From Tannockella sp964372125 (lineage in GTDB: Bacteria; Bacillota_I; Bacilli_A; Erysipelotrichales; Coprobacillaceae), in assembly GCA_964372125.1 (NCBI GenBank), contig CAYJPL010000005.1, positions 25,007 to 89,006 on the forward strand: DNA of 64,000 nt, given 5' to 3'. The notes beneath the pieces are model-generated. The model did not search any database and had not been told where the DNA came from. It saw only the letters and a list, made by a program, of their open reading frames with translations. The position numbers and the translations under genes are program-made. Shown piece by piece: positions 1-9,748 of the stretch; positions within the stretch are counted from its first letter, which is position 1, and each line of letters begins with the position of its first letter.

Positions 1-1
1 A

Positions 2-1759
2 TTTTCAACTCCAACACTAGATACTGGAGAAGAATTAGAAGTTAGCGATGAGCCACTATTTGGCATAGAAAACGAAGATACAGAAAATACATTATTTAAT
101 TTATTAGATGAAGAATCTGATACACAAGAAGAAACACTATTTAACAATCAAGATGAAGTAATAGAAGAACCTGAGACTGTTATTGAAGAAACAATACCAG
201 TGGCTGAAGAAACAACACCAGTTGTTGAACCTAAAAAAGAAGTTTCTAAACCAATTTTCAAAGACATTATTGCAGTTGGAATTAGTGCTAAGTATTTACT
301 TGCAAGCGATAGTGATAGTATTAAAGAAATGGTTGAAAATGATAGTACAAACTTTGATCAAATACAAATGCAACCTGCATTTTCACCGGAAATTACAGAG
401 TATCATATAAATGTATATGACAATATCAAAGGTATTTACTTTATTTTACAAGCAGAAAATAAAACACATTTATATAAAAATGGTGACTTTAAAAGCGTAA
501 TTATTGGAATGAACAGTTTTGAGTTCACAATATATGATCCTGAAAATCAAGTAACGAATATTTATAAGTGTACTGTTGCCTGCCAACCTGCACCAGTTAA
601 AGAAGAAGTTATTGAAGAGCCAGTAATTGAAATAATTGAGCCACAAGTTGAAGAAGAAGTTGTATACGATGCAAGAATAAACAACATGTATATTCCTGGT
701 ACAAGACTTCAACCACCATTTTCACCAGAAATCAAAGATTATAAAATTCTAATCCAAGATAAAAAAGAAGCTAAGAAAGCTAAATTACATGTTTTACCAA
801 TTAATAAAGATACAGACATCGTGTATCCACAAGAAGTGTTAAATATTAATACACTAAATGATAAAATCACAATAACTACAACACATGGAACTGACAAGTG
901 TACATACACATTAGAAGTAGAAAAAGAAGTGGCTCCAGTAAAAGAGAAAAAAGAAATCGACTGGTCTAAATACTTTTCACCAAGTGTAGTAAATCTTATT
1001 GAAAAAAGAAAGAATACAGTAGTTAAAACATCAAACTATAATGCTATTGATTTTAAATTAGTAGGTATATTACTACTACTTATGGTTGGAGTATATGTAA
1101 TATTTAATTTTGCATTTACACCAATGAAAGATAAATATGACATGTTATCATCTGATTATGAATTATTAGAAATACGTGCAAACGATATTGCTAATAAGTT
1201 AGAAAAAGAAGATGAGTATCTAGCAGAGATTGAAGAGTTTGAAAAACTTGAAGAGACATTACTTACTAGATATCCTGCAGTAGCACCACAACAAGAGTCA
1301 CTACTTACAACACAAGATATCTCTGATGCAACAGGAATTGATATCGAAAATATTACTATTGGTGCTCCTACAGAAGTAGATTTATTCTACTTCCAAGCTA
1401 AAATACAAGAAAAAGGTCTACAGTCATTATTAGATACAGAAGCACTTGTTGAAGGCGTTACTGCTACAACAGAAACGACAGAGACAACAACAGAAGATAC
1501 AACACAAACGACAGAAACAACAGAGACAACAGAAGGAAGCGAAGTCACAAAAACAGAATCGCAATATTTCAGAGTTTTATCACAAAACATCTCAATAACA
1601 GGTACGAAATCACAAATCACGTCATTATATGAATCATTATATGGTGATCAACGAAGTGTTTATATTGATAATGTATCATGGGCACGTGAAACTGATGATG
1701 GAAGTACGAAATATACTATGAGCTTCACTGTTGATTATTATCAATATATAGGAGAATAA
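2..1759 (+). CDS. PilO-like type IV pilus assembly protein with cadherin-like domains (5' partial)
   Basis: The reading frame is open from base 2 with no stop, so the gene starts before the window; the GTG at 200 is internal. The visible 585 residues begin with an acidic Glu-rich stretch. Two similar beta-sandwich units follow, marked by FSPEITEY (about residue 127) and FSPEIKDY (about 240), a signature I associate with the cadherin-like PF12733 fold. A single membrane segment is at nt 1055-1120. After it come a coiled coil and a PilO-like alpha/beta region, interrupted by a Thr-Glu-rich linker at nt 1460-1540. PilO-type proteins form the inner-membrane alignment complex of type IV pili. The next gene, pilB, starts 2 bases later, which supports the role. 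Unless another membrane segment lies upstream, the beta-sandwich units would be cytoplasmic, which is odd. Confidence 0.72.
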   Translation, partial: FSTPTLDTGEELEVSDEPLFGIENEDTENTLFNLLDEESDTQEETLFNNQDEVIEEPETVIEETIPVAEETTPVVEPKKEVSKPIFKDIIAVGISAKYLLASDSDSIKEMVENDSTNFDQIQMQPAFSPEITEYHINVYDNIKGIYFILQAENKTHLYKNGDFKSVIIGMNSFEFTIYDPENQVTNIYKCTVACQPAPVKEEVIEEPVIEIIEPQVEEEVVYDARINNMYIPGTRLQPPFSPEIKDYKILIQDKKEAKKAKLHVLPINKDTDIVYPQEVLNINTLNDKITITTTHGTDKCTYTLEVEKEVAPVKEKKEIDWSKYFSPSVVNLIEKRKNTVVKTSNYNAIDFKLVGILLLLMVGVYVIFNFAFTPMKDKYDMLSSDYELLEIRANDIANKLEKEDEYLAEIEEFEKLEETLLTRYPAVAPQQESLLTTQDISDATGIDIENITIGAPTEVDLFYFQAKIQEKGLQSLLDTEALVEGVTATTETTETTTEDTTQTTETTETTEGSEVTKTESQYFRVLSQNISITGTKSQITSLYESLYGDQRSVYIDNVSWARETDDGSTKYTMSFTVDYYQYIGE

Positions 1760-1761
1760 TT

Positions 1762-3444
1762 ATGACACAAAGATGGGCAATTACAAATCTATTATTAAAA
1801 CAAAATAAAATATCGTATGATCAAGTAAAAGAAGTACAACGTAGATCGTTAGAAAATACAGTTAGTGAACAAGATGCTATCATAGAGCTTGGTTTTGCAA
1901 CAGAAGAAGATCTAGTAAATATTTTTTCAAGTATTTATGGATTTGAAGTAATTAACATTGAAAGTGAACACTTTACAATGGAATCTATTTCAAGTATTTC
2001 ATACGATGCATGTTTAAAGTTAACAGCAATACCTTTAAAGCTTGATGAAGAAAGTAAAATTGCTGCAATAGTTATTAATGACCCAACTAACATTACTGCA
2101 TTAGAAACAATAAAATTACACTTTTCTGGATATCAAATTGATTTTAAATTATCAAAGAAATCTGATATTGAAAATGTAATCCACTTATTGTTTTCTAAGC
2201 ATAGTGGAGAACTTGCAACAAAAGAACTTCAAGATACAAAAGAAGAAGTTGAACATAGCGCATTTCAAGCATTAGATACTGAACGTGATGAACCAATTAT
2301 TAAATTAACAAACTCTATTCTTACAGAATCTATTAACGCTAAAGCAAGTGATATTCATATTGAGCCATTTGAAACATATATGTCAGTACGTATACGTGTT
2401 GATGGTAGATTACGTGATGCATTACGTCTACCAATTCAAAACTTTCAAGGGGTTTGTACAAGATTTAAGTTAATAAGCCAAATGGATATTTCAGAGAAAC
2501 GTGTTCCGCAAGAAGGAAACATTAAAATGAAATATAATGGTAAAAATATCGATATTCGTGTTTCTACATTACCTAATACGTATGGAGAAAAAATCGTAAT
2601 GCGTATTTTGTCAAAAGACAACTTAAATATTCCAAAACAAAAACTTGGTTTTTCACAAGAAAACTTAGACGATATTCGTAGTATGTTAGAAAATCCTCAT
2701 GGGATTATTCTTGTAACAGGACCGACAGGTTCAGGAAAAAGTACAACACTTTATTCATTCTTAAATGATGTAAAATCACCAGAAAAAGCTATTGTAACAG
2801 TTGAAGATCCAGTTGAGTATTCAATCGATGGAATTAACCAAACACCAGTTAATGTTAAACAAGGAATGACATTCCCTGTTGCATTACGTAGTATTTTACG
2901 ACAAGATCCAGATATCATCATGATTGGGGAGATTCGTGATGAAGAAACTGCATCAATCGCAATTCGTGCAAGTATTACAGGTCACTTAGTTATGTCAACA
3001 TTACATACAAATGATTCTATATCAACAATTTCAAGGTTATCTGATATGAACATTGAACCATATCTATTAGCTGATTCATTACGAGGAATTATTGCACAAA
3101 GACTTCTAAGAAGAGTGTGTAGTCATTGTAAAGAAGAATATTTGTCAAGTATTGCAGAAATGCGTATGTTAAGATTGAACGCTCCAGTTCCATTAGTAAA
3201 AGCAACTGGATGTAGTCATTGTAATCATACAGGATACCAAGGACGTGTTGGTATTTATGAAGTATTAACAATCGATAAAACATTACGTTCGTTGATTGAA
3301 AAGGGAGCAACAAATGAAGCATTATTAGATTATGCTGTAAATAAGGGGAAATTGAAAACTCTGTCAACAGTAGCTGTGGAAAAAGCTTTAGCACACGAAA
3401 CGACGGTTGAAGAGTTGCAGGAGGTTATGTATGACATACGATAA
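1762..3444 (+). CDS. pilB: Type IV pilus extension ATPase PilB (GspE family)
   Basis: This is the hexameric cytoplasmic ATPase that powers pilus extension. At 560 residues it has the usual length. An N-terminal MshEN-type domain (residues 1-150) precedes the secretion ATPase core. The Walker A motif GPTGSGKST is near residue 320, the Asp box is VEDPVEY, and Walker B with the His box is DPDIIMIGEIRDEETA followed by GHLVMSTLHTND. A zinc-binding tetracysteine is formed by CSHC near 452 and CSHC near 484, as in GspE/PilB but not in PilT. The start follows GGAGAATAATT. It sits between the PilO-like gene and pilT in one operon; the pilT start codon lies inside its 3' end. Confidence 0.95.
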   Translation: MTQRWAITNLLLKQNKISYDQVKEVQRRSLENTVSEQDAIIELGFATEEDLVNIFSSIYGFEVINIESEHFTMESISSISYDACLKLTAIPLKLDEESKIAAIVINDPTNITALETIKLHFSGYQIDFKLSKKSDIENVIHLLFSKHSGELATKELQDTKEEVEHSAFQALDTERDEPIIKLTNSILTESINAKASDIHIEPFETYMSVRIRVDGRLRDALRLPIQNFQGVCTRFKLISQMDISEKRVPQEGNIKMKYNGKNIDIRVSTLPNTYGEKIVMRILSKDNLNIPKQKLGFSQENLDDIRSMLENPHGIILVTGPTGSGKSTTLYSFLNDVKSPEKAIVTVEDPVEYSIDGINQTPVNVKQGMTFPVALRSILRQDPDIIMIGEIRDEETASIAIRASITGHLVMSTLHTNDSISTISRLSDMNIEPYLLADSLRGIIAQRLLRRVCSHCKEEYLSSIAEMRMLRLNAPVPLVKATGCSHCNHTGYQGRVGIYEVLTIDKTLRSLIEKGATNEALLDYAVNKGKLKTLSTVAVEKALAHETTVEELQEVMYDIR

Positions 3445-4564
3445 TGGACAACATGTAAATGATGATAGTTATAAATATTATATTATGTTAAAAGGGATGC
3501 TAAATAGCATCAAATCAGCAGATGCAAGTGACTTGCATCTTAAAGCTGGTAGTTATCCAGCAGTAAGAATTAGAGCAGAAATAATGGTTTTATCATCATT
3601 TCCAATGATGACAGAAAAAACTACTAAAAATATCGCAAAGATGTTACTTACAAGATTTAGTCATCAAAAAGACAAAGAGTTAAATGGGATTAGTGAAATA
3701 GACTTAGCATTTAGTATTCCAGAAATTGGAAGATTCCGTGTTAATATCTATAAACAAAGTGGTACTTACTCACTTGCAATAAGAGCATTACCATTAGAAA
3801 TAAAAACATTTGAACAATTAAACTTACCAAATGCAATTAAACAACTTGCATATAAATCAAATGGTTTAGTACTTGTTACCGGACCAACAGGTTCAGGGAA
3901 AAGTACGACACTTGCAGCATTGATTAATTTAATCAATAGCACACGTAATTGTCATATCATTACGATTGAAGATCCAATCGAGTATATTCATAAAAATGAT
4001 TTGTCAATTGTTTCTCAACGTGAAGTTGGAGCAGATACAAAGAGCTTTAATGATGCACTTCGTAGTGCTTTGCGTCAAGATCCAGATGTTATTTTAGTAG
4101 GAGAGATGCGTGACCCTGAAACTATCTCGATTGCACTATCTGCTGCTGAAACAGGACATTTAGTACTTTCAACATTACATACAGTAGGGGCGGCTAAAAC
4201 AATCGATAGAATTGTTGATTCATTTAGCCCTGAAAAACAGCATCAAATTCGTTATCAACTTGCAACGGTATTACAGGGGGTTATTTCCCAGGTAATGATT
4301 CCTAAAAAGAATGTTGCTGGTTGTACAGTTGCAACAGAAATTATGTTAGTAAACAATGCGATTTCTAACTTAATTCGTGAAAATAAGCCACATCAAATTT
4401 TAAATGTTATTCAAACTAATAATGATAAAGGTATGATTACTCTTGATCAAAATCTAGAGAGAATGGTTAGAAATAATCAAATTACTACTGAAGATGCATT
4501 ATCGAAATGCCAAAATGAATCATTATTCTTGAAAAGCATTACTGATTTAGGAGGAATTATGTAA
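3431..4564 (+). CDS. pilT: Type IV pilus retraction ATPase PilT
   Basis: This hexameric ATPase depolymerises the pilus and drives retraction (twitching, DNA uptake). The N-terminal PAS-like part contains SDLHLKAG. Walker A GPTGSGKST is near residue 152, the Asp box is IEDPIEYI, and Walker B reads DPDVILVGEMRDPET, followed by GHLVLSTLHT. It lacks the zinc tetracysteine of PilB. I chose the ATG at 3431 because AGGAGG at 3419-3424 is 6 bases upstream; the in-frame ATG at 3407 has no such site. The product is 377 residues, close to the family norm. It overlaps the end of pilB by 14 bases, which suggests translational coupling, so both motor ATPases come from one message. Confidence 0.94.
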   Translation: MTYDNGQHVNDDSYKYYIMLKGMLNSIKSADASDLHLKAGSYPAVRIRAEIMVLSSFPMMTEKTTKNIAKMLLTRFSHQKDKELNGISEIDLAFSIPEIGRFRVNIYKQSGTYSLAIRALPLEIKTFEQLNLPNAIKQLAYKSNGLVLVTGPTGSGKSTTLAALINLINSTRNCHIITIEDPIEYIHKNDLSIVSQREVGADTKSFNDALRSALRQDPDVILVGEMRDPETISIALSAAETGHLVLSTLHTVGAAKTIDRIVDSFSPEKQHQIRYQLATVLQGVISQVMIPKKNVAGCTVATEIMLVNNAISNLIRENKPHQILNVIQTNNDKGMITLDQNLERMVRNNQITTEDALSKCQNESLFLKSITDLGGIM

Positions 4565-4565
4565 A

Positions 4566-5762
4566 ATGATTGCTTTTAAATATGAATCAATTAATCGTGA
4601 TGGAACAATCACGAAAGGAAAAACTGTTTGTATTAATAAAGAAGCACTAGAAGATGAACTCGCAAGAAAAGGTGAGGTATTAGTTAAATGTGCAAAGACA
4701 TTTGATATTAAACAAAAATTAGGTTATACCGGAGTAAAGTTACGAGATATTATTATTTTTACTCGTCAGCTTGCAGTAATGATGCAAGCAGGGGTAAACT
4801 TACAAACAAGTATTGACCTGATTTCATCAGGTACAGAAAACGAAAAATTAAAAAGTTCACTTATTGCAGTTGGTGAAGACTTAAAAGCCGGTGTTACACT
4901 GTCGGATTCAATGTATCGTACAGGTATATTTGATGATTTCTTAGTTGGTCTAGTAAAGATTGCTGAAGTCAGTGGGTCAATCGATGAAGTAATGGGTCGT
5001 GCAGCTGATTATTATGAAAGTGAAGGGGTACTACGTAAGAAAATTAAATCTGCAATAACGTATCCAATCATTTTATTAGTACTAGCAATTGGTGTAGTTA
5101 CATTCTTAATACTTGGAGTAGTTCCAGTATTCTCAGGTTTATTTGCAGACATGGGAATTACAGATTTACCAGCAATGTCAAAGTTAGTAATTGGTATAAG
5201 TGATTTCTTAGTAGCTTATGGTATATTCTTGCTACTTGGTATTATTGGTGCAATCATATTTGTTATTAATTTCTTTAGAGTAGAAGAAAACCGTAAACTA
5301 TTGGATGCATGGGTTTTAACACTACCATTAGTTGGTATTTTAATAAAGAAAATAACTGCCGCAAGATTTGCAAGAAGTATGGATATACTTCTAAAAAGTG
5401 GGGTTACAATCATGGAAACATTTGATCTAGTAGATTGGATTATTGGGAACATGGAAATTCGTAAACGTTTAAACAATTCTAGAGATGTAGTAGCTGCTGG
5501 TAAAACATATACTATGGCATTACAACAAGCAGATGCATTTCCAGAAATCTTAGTTAACATGGTTAAAGTTGGTGAAGAAACTGGTTCGTTAGAAACAGTT
5601 TTAGATAAGACTTCTGTATTCTTTGAACAAGAAGCAGAATCGGCAATCGAAGCATTTATTCGTGCATTAGAGCCAATAATACTAATTATTATAGCGGTAC
5701 TAATCTTATTTATTGTATTAGCTGTATTCTTACCAATGTTTGACTTATATAATGCAATTTAG
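4566..5762 (+). CDS. pilC: Type IV pilus inner-membrane platform protein PilC (GspF family)
   Basis: This is the polytopic membrane platform that couples PilB and PilT to pilin addition and removal. Its 398 residues contain two related GspF domains. The first begins around FTRQLAVMMQAGVNL and the second around FARSMDILLKSGVTIMET. Hydrophobic segments follow each domain (about residues 165-190, 210-235 and 370-395). Both repeats carry the characteristic G-E-x-G-S element (EVSGSIDEV and EETGSLETV). The start lies 1 base after the pilT stop, and the ribosome site GGAGG sits within the last codons of pilT. The gene order pilB-pilT-pilC-pilD is typical of Gram-positive type IV pilus loci. Confidence 0.95.
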   Translation: MIAFKYESINRDGTITKGKTVCINKEALEDELARKGEVLVKCAKTFDIKQKLGYTGVKLRDIIIFTRQLAVMMQAGVNLQTSIDLISSGTENEKLKSSLIAVGEDLKAGVTLSDSMYRTGIFDDFLVGLVKIAEVSGSIDEVMGRAADYYESEGVLRKKIKSAITYPIILLVLAIGVVTFLILGVVPVFSGLFADMGITDLPAMSKLVIGISDFLVAYGIFLLLGIIGAIIFVINFFRVEENRKLLDAWVLTLPLVGILIKKITAARFARSMDILLKSGVTIMETFDLVDWIIGNMEIRKRLNNSRDVVAAGKTYTMALQQADAFPEILVNMVKVGEETGSLETVLDKTSVFFEQEAESAIEAFIRALEPIILIIIAVLILFIVLAVFLPMFDLYNAI

Positions 5763-5771
5763 GAGAAGGGT

Positions 5772-6548
5772 ATGCAATTAATATTTTTTCTATATGGAAT
5801 AGTCATCGGATCATTTTATAACGTAGTAATATTTCGAACTATTTCTAATCAGTCAGTAGCATTTCCAAGCTCACACTGTTATAGCTGTAAACACAAATTA
5901 GGAACACTTGATTTAATTCCAGTATTTAGTTATTTGTTTTTAAAAGGTAAGTGTCGATATTGTAAAGAGAAAATCTCTATACAATATCCACTTGTCGAAA
6001 TTGCTTGTGGTGTGGTATTTGTAATGCTTTATAATTATTTTCAAGTAGTATCGATATCATTAATATTAGCGTTAGCTTTCTTTTCAGTAATGCTTATTAT
6101 ATTTATGATTGATTTAAAAACAATGATTATTCCAAATAAATTTGTATTAATCGCGTTATTCATCGCAATTGCCTATCAACTTAGCGTATATCCTATATCA
6201 ACATCTTTAATCATAAATATGGCTATTGGTGGAATAAGTGTGAGTGGTACCTTACTGGCACTATATGTATTTGGGATATTTATACTAAATAAGGAAGTCA
6301 TCGGATTTGGAGATGTAAAACTCTACACTGCAATCGGTGTACTTTTAGGAATGCAGTATGCTTTCTTAAGCTTATTTATTACTGTTTTAGTTGGTGGATT
6401 GGTTGCTACAATCTTATTGGTTAGTAAAAGTAAACTTATTAAAAATAGAGAAATGCCATTAGGTCCGTTTATTTGTTTAGCGACATTTATAGTATATCTA
6501 TATGGACCAATGATTATCGATACATATTTACAACTTGTTTTATATTAA
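5772..6548 (+). CDS. pilD: Prepilin peptidase PilD (A24 aspartic protease)
   Basis: This integral membrane protease cleaves the pilin leader after Gly and usually N-methylates the new N-terminus. The 258-residue protein has the N-terminal methylase domain with two CxxC pairs (CYSCKHKL and CRYCKEK) and the start motif GSFYNVVI. The two catalytic aspartates are in DLKTMIIPNK and in GFGDVKLY (the GxGD motif). About seven or eight hydrophobic segments are visible. The ribosome site AGGAGAAGG precedes the start. The gene directly downstream encodes a protein with a classical substrate leader, so enzyme and a likely substrate are co-transcribed. Confidence 0.95.
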   Translation: MQLIFFLYGIVIGSFYNVVIFRTISNQSVAFPSSHCYSCKHKLGTLDLIPVFSYLFLKGKCRYCKEKISIQYPLVEIACGVVFVMLYNYFQVVSISLILALAFFSVMLIIFMIDLKTMIIPNKFVLIALFIAIAYQLSVYPISTSLIINMAIGGISVSGTLLALYVFGIFILNKEVIGFGDVKLYTAIGVLLGMQYAFLSLFITVLVGGLVATILLVSKSKLIKNREMPLGPFICLATFIVYLYGPMIIDTYLQLVLY

Positions 6549-6567
6549 GAGAAGGGAGGCGAATACA

Positions 6568-9500
6568 TTGGATAAAAAAGGACAACGAGGTATGACCTTA
6601 ATAGAATCATTAATCGCTATCATGGTTTTATCAGTATTTTCGATTGTAATATTTTCTACTTTCAAATATTCGTTAGATGCAAATAATACATCAGATTTAA
6701 TAACGCATATTGAAGAAGTAAAGAATGCAGTATTTGAACAATATCAAGCAAATCCTAGTATAGAGAACCTTGAACCAATTATGCCTACAGGATCTACAAA
6801 ACTAAATGAAGATCAGTATCAAGTATTTTATGATAAGAATTATGAACCGACAATGACAGAAGATGATGCTACAGTAAAAATGTTATTTTTACGTGGTGTC
6901 GGTACAGAGGATAGAGAAGGTTTTCTTATTACTTCAAAAAAGACAACATTAGAGGTGCGAGTATATACGAAACAAGAAGTTGCTGGGGTAATGCAATGGG
7001 AACTTTTTGCAACAACGGTTTCTGATGGTTCATCAAAGATAAATGCCTTTCAATTTACTGATGATAAAGGAGAAAGTGCTACTGCAAGTTTAGAAGTACA
7101 AGGAATCAACACAACTGTATCACATGGTGGACAAACAGGTTCAACTATTATTGTTTCAAATATTCGCTCAGGTACTCCTTTGTTTGAAATAATGGATGAT
7201 ATTACAGAAACACCTGATGAAGGTGCAGTAATCGCTTCTAGAAAAGTAGAGTACTATAATGAAAGTCTTATGGATTGGGAAGAGGTTACAAGTGTATCGA
7301 TATTTTTAACTTCTTATCAAAAGATTAGAATAACTTATGAAATTGATGAAGAATTTGGATTGAATTTACTAGTACCTGAATATTTGAGTACTGATTCAAA
7401 AGAAACAAATGCTACAATTATTGATGTACCATTTGTGAAAAATGGTACATCATATGAAGATTTATCAATTGATAGCTTAACTGCTATATTCAATAAATCG
7501 CAATACTCATCTATTTTCAAGAGTAATGTAGGTGGTATTAATATTAATTATAAAGATATTATTTGGACAAATATAAGTGATGTAAACGATGTTATAACGT
7601 ATGAGGATTTAGAATCTGGTGTTTCTTTGTTTAAAGATGGCGCATTAGATGAAGAACGTTTTAAAGGTAAAACATACATTGCCTCAATAGAAGGAAATCC
7701 ATTAGATCGTCACACAATAAAGTTTTCAGTACAAGATATTGATCTTAGCCTAGTAAAAGGTGGAAGTGAAATATTAACATATATTGACTACGCTGCTACA
7801 GGAGATAGTTTATATGAAGCAAGCATTGCTAAACTTATCTTTAACAGTGATGAAGGTATTATGTCATTATATTCTGTACCAGATTTTTCACTTGCTAGTG
7901 TAGGTCAGTACAATAGTAGCTTTACAACAATAATTACGGACATAACAAGTAGACTAGAAAGTGGGTCTATTACTATAACTGGTGATGAGTATATCGGATT
8001 AATTTATCAAGAACCTACTGTAGAACTAGAATTAGAATTACAAAAAAATGGTATACCAACTAGTGATAAACTTGTCATAAAAGTTGGAATTGGTGAGAAA
8101 TTAACATCTACTACCTTAACAAATGCATTAGTGGAACAAACTGCAACAAGTGTAGATGTCTTTAATATGTTTGAAGGCTACTCGTTTGAAGGTGCATTTA
8201 TTAATGGAAAAAATTACCTAAATGAAGTTATTGATAGTTCACTAGCAGGTGAAAAAATTGAGCTTCGTTATGCCCGTGCACAAAAAGCAATGGATATAGA
8301 GATAAATGTTGATGCACGTCATTTATCAGAGTACTTTACCGCAAGTTCTGTTACTGATATGGAATTGGTAAATAGAAATGGTGGTATTGAAGTAAAATTC
8401 AGTGGAGAAAAAACAACTATTCAAAATACTCCACTATTACAAACGGATGCTTATACGTATTATAGTGATGATATCATTTATTCGATAGAAGGAAGCAAAT
8501 TTGAAAGTGATACTTCAAATTTTAAAAATGATATATTAAGTAATTATAATGCTGGAAGCTATGATGGTATTAATATTTCGATAACAGTACAGTACAATTA
8601 TTTAGATGTGTACACAGCATACTCAAAAAACAATCATTCATTTGAAATCGACGGTGTAGAAATTTCAAGCTCGGCATTATATGAAAATTTCGCATCAAAA
8701 TCAAATGCTTCATTTACCGTATCTGGAGTAGATAACACATTTGGGTTAGAAGAAATAACTGGAATAGATACTATATACAGTAATGCAGTTACATCAACAA
8801 AAACGGATATAGAAATTCCTAGTAGTGATAAGAGCAACATAATTGTAGAAGAAGCAACAGTTTTACTAGATGTTTCATTAATTGCAACGCAGGCTGATCA
8901 AAGTGACTGGGGTGGAATTAATAGTCTAGAAACTGGTAGACAAGACTTACAAATAGGGTTAGTTGAAAGAGGTTCAACAGGAGTGTTTGACTTTGTATAT
9001 TATGAAGAGGGAAATCCTGTAAACTTAATGACACCTGATTCTGAGAGTACTGGGTTGTCGCTAGGAAATATTGATAACTTAGAAAAATTAACAATTATTG
9101 TTTATCGTAGTGATAATGCAAATTCATTGAGTTCATTAAATAACTATTATGGTGTTTGGACACCAGGAATTAAGTCTGGTACACAAGAAAGAACAGATAC
9201 AGCAGCTACAGGTGGTATCGCAATTGATGACCTCTACCAAACAAAGAATGTATATACTCAAATCGACGAATATGACGGAAGTATAAACATTGATAAAGTA
9301 GAAGTAGTTATGGCGACAACAGTATCAAGTTATGGACAAGATATTGAAGGACAAATTAATCCTTTAACTCCTAAAACTGCTAAATCATTTGGTGCTTTAA
9401 TACCAGGTGTAACAGGTAATAGATTATTGTATAGCGCAGAAGATTTACCATCAGGAATTGTTGAATATACTGAACCTTCTGGTGCAAAAGTTGATTATCA

Positions 9501-9627
9501 TGTTACTGGTGACTTTTTTGGTGATACTGGAGAAGAGCTAACAACATGGACAAAAGAAGTTGAAGTTAGTGGTGATGATGGTATTGAATTCCCAACACTA
9601 GTTGGTGGTATTGAATTCGAAGATTAA
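6568..9627 (+). CDS. Giant pilin-like protein with type IV prepilin leader
   Basis: The start is taken as TTG at 6568, 8 bases after GGGAGG (6554-6559). This gives an 8-residue leader ending in Gly, then MTLIES with Glu at mature position 5 and a hydrophobic stretch (LIAIMVLSVFSIVIFSTF). That is a textbook class III signal for PilD, whose gene lies just upstream. The product is 1019 residues, whereas major pilins are usually 100-200. The rest is polar, beta-rich and Ser/Thr/Asp-rich, with no Cys-rich or known adhesin motif that I recognise. I infer a minor or tip pilin carrying a large exposed domain, possibly an adhesin. A different role in initiation of the fibre cannot be excluded. It is the last gene of the operon. 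Confidence 0.7.
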   Translation: MDKKGQRGMTLIESLIAIMVLSVFSIVIFSTFKYSLDANNTSDLITHIEEVKNAVFEQYQANPSIENLEPIMPTGSTKLNEDQYQVFYDKNYEPTMTEDDATVKMLFLRGVGTEDREGFLITSKKTTLEVRVYTKQEVAGVMQWELFATTVSDGSSKINAFQFTDDKGESATASLEVQGINTTVSHGGQTGSTIIVSNIRSGTPLFEIMDDITETPDEGAVIASRKVEYYNESLMDWEEVTSVSIFLTSYQKIRITYEIDEEFGLNLLVPEYLSTDSKETNATIIDVPFVKNGTSYEDLSIDSLTAIFNKSQYSSIFKSNVGGININYKDIIWTNISDVNDVITYEDLESGVSLFKDGALDEERFKGKTYIASIEGNPLDRHTIKFSVQDIDLSLVKGGSEILTYIDYAATGDSLYEASIAKLIFNSDEGIMSLYSVPDFSLASVGQYNSSFTTIITDITSRLESGSITITGDEYIGLIYQEPTVELELELQKNGIPTSDKLVIKVGIGEKLTSTTLTNALVEQTATSVDVFNMFEGYSFEGAFINGKNYLNEVIDSSLAGEKIELRYARAQKAMDIEINVDARHLSEYFTASSVTDMELVNRNGGIEVKFSGEKTTIQNTPLLQTDAYTYYSDDIIYSIEGSKFESDTSNFKNDILSNYNAGSYDGINISITVQYNYLDVYTAYSKNNHSFEIDGVEISSSALYENFASKSNASFTVSGVDNTFGLEEITGIDTIYSNAVTSTKTDIEIPSSDKSNIIVEEATVLLDVSLIATQADQSDWGGINSLETGRQDLQIGLVERGSTGVFDFVYYEEGNPVNLMTPDSESTGLSLGNIDNLEKLTIIVYRSDNANSLSSLNNYYGVWTPGIKSGTQERTDTAATGGIAIDDLYQTKNVYTQIDEYDGSINIDKVEVVMATTVSSYGQDIEGQINPLTPKTAKSFGALIPGVTGNRLLYSAEDLPSGIVEYTEPSGAKVDYHVTGDFFGDTGEELTTWTKEVEVSGDDGIEFPTLVGGIEFED

Positions 9628-9644
9628 TACATAAAGAACAAAAG

Positions 9645-9678
9645 AGATAAATGACTGTAATAAGTTGTTTATCTTTTT
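9645..9678 (+). terminator. Terminator of the pilus operon
   Basis: AGATAAA at 9645-9651 pairs with TTTATCT at 9668-9674 and runs into a T-rich tract. It lies 18 bases after the giant pilin stop. Confidence 0.6.
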
Positions 9679-9696
9679 TATTGTATTAAAGACAAT

Positions 9697-9732
9697 AAAA
9701 AATGTATCTACCAATAGGTAAATACATTTTTA
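9697..9732 (-). terminator. Terminator of the NlpC/P60 gene
   Basis: AAAAATGTAT and ATACATTTTT form an inverted repeat around a short loop, 17 bases past the stop of the minus-strand hydrolase gene. On the minus strand it ends in a U-rich run. Confidence 0.65.
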
Positions 9733-9748
9733 CTTGATGTTTATAAGA

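Noticed and set aside
200..202. GTG at 200 as start of the PilO-like gene
   Set aside because: The frame stays open to base 2 with similar acidic sequence, and no ribosome site precedes 200. The gene is cut by the window edge.
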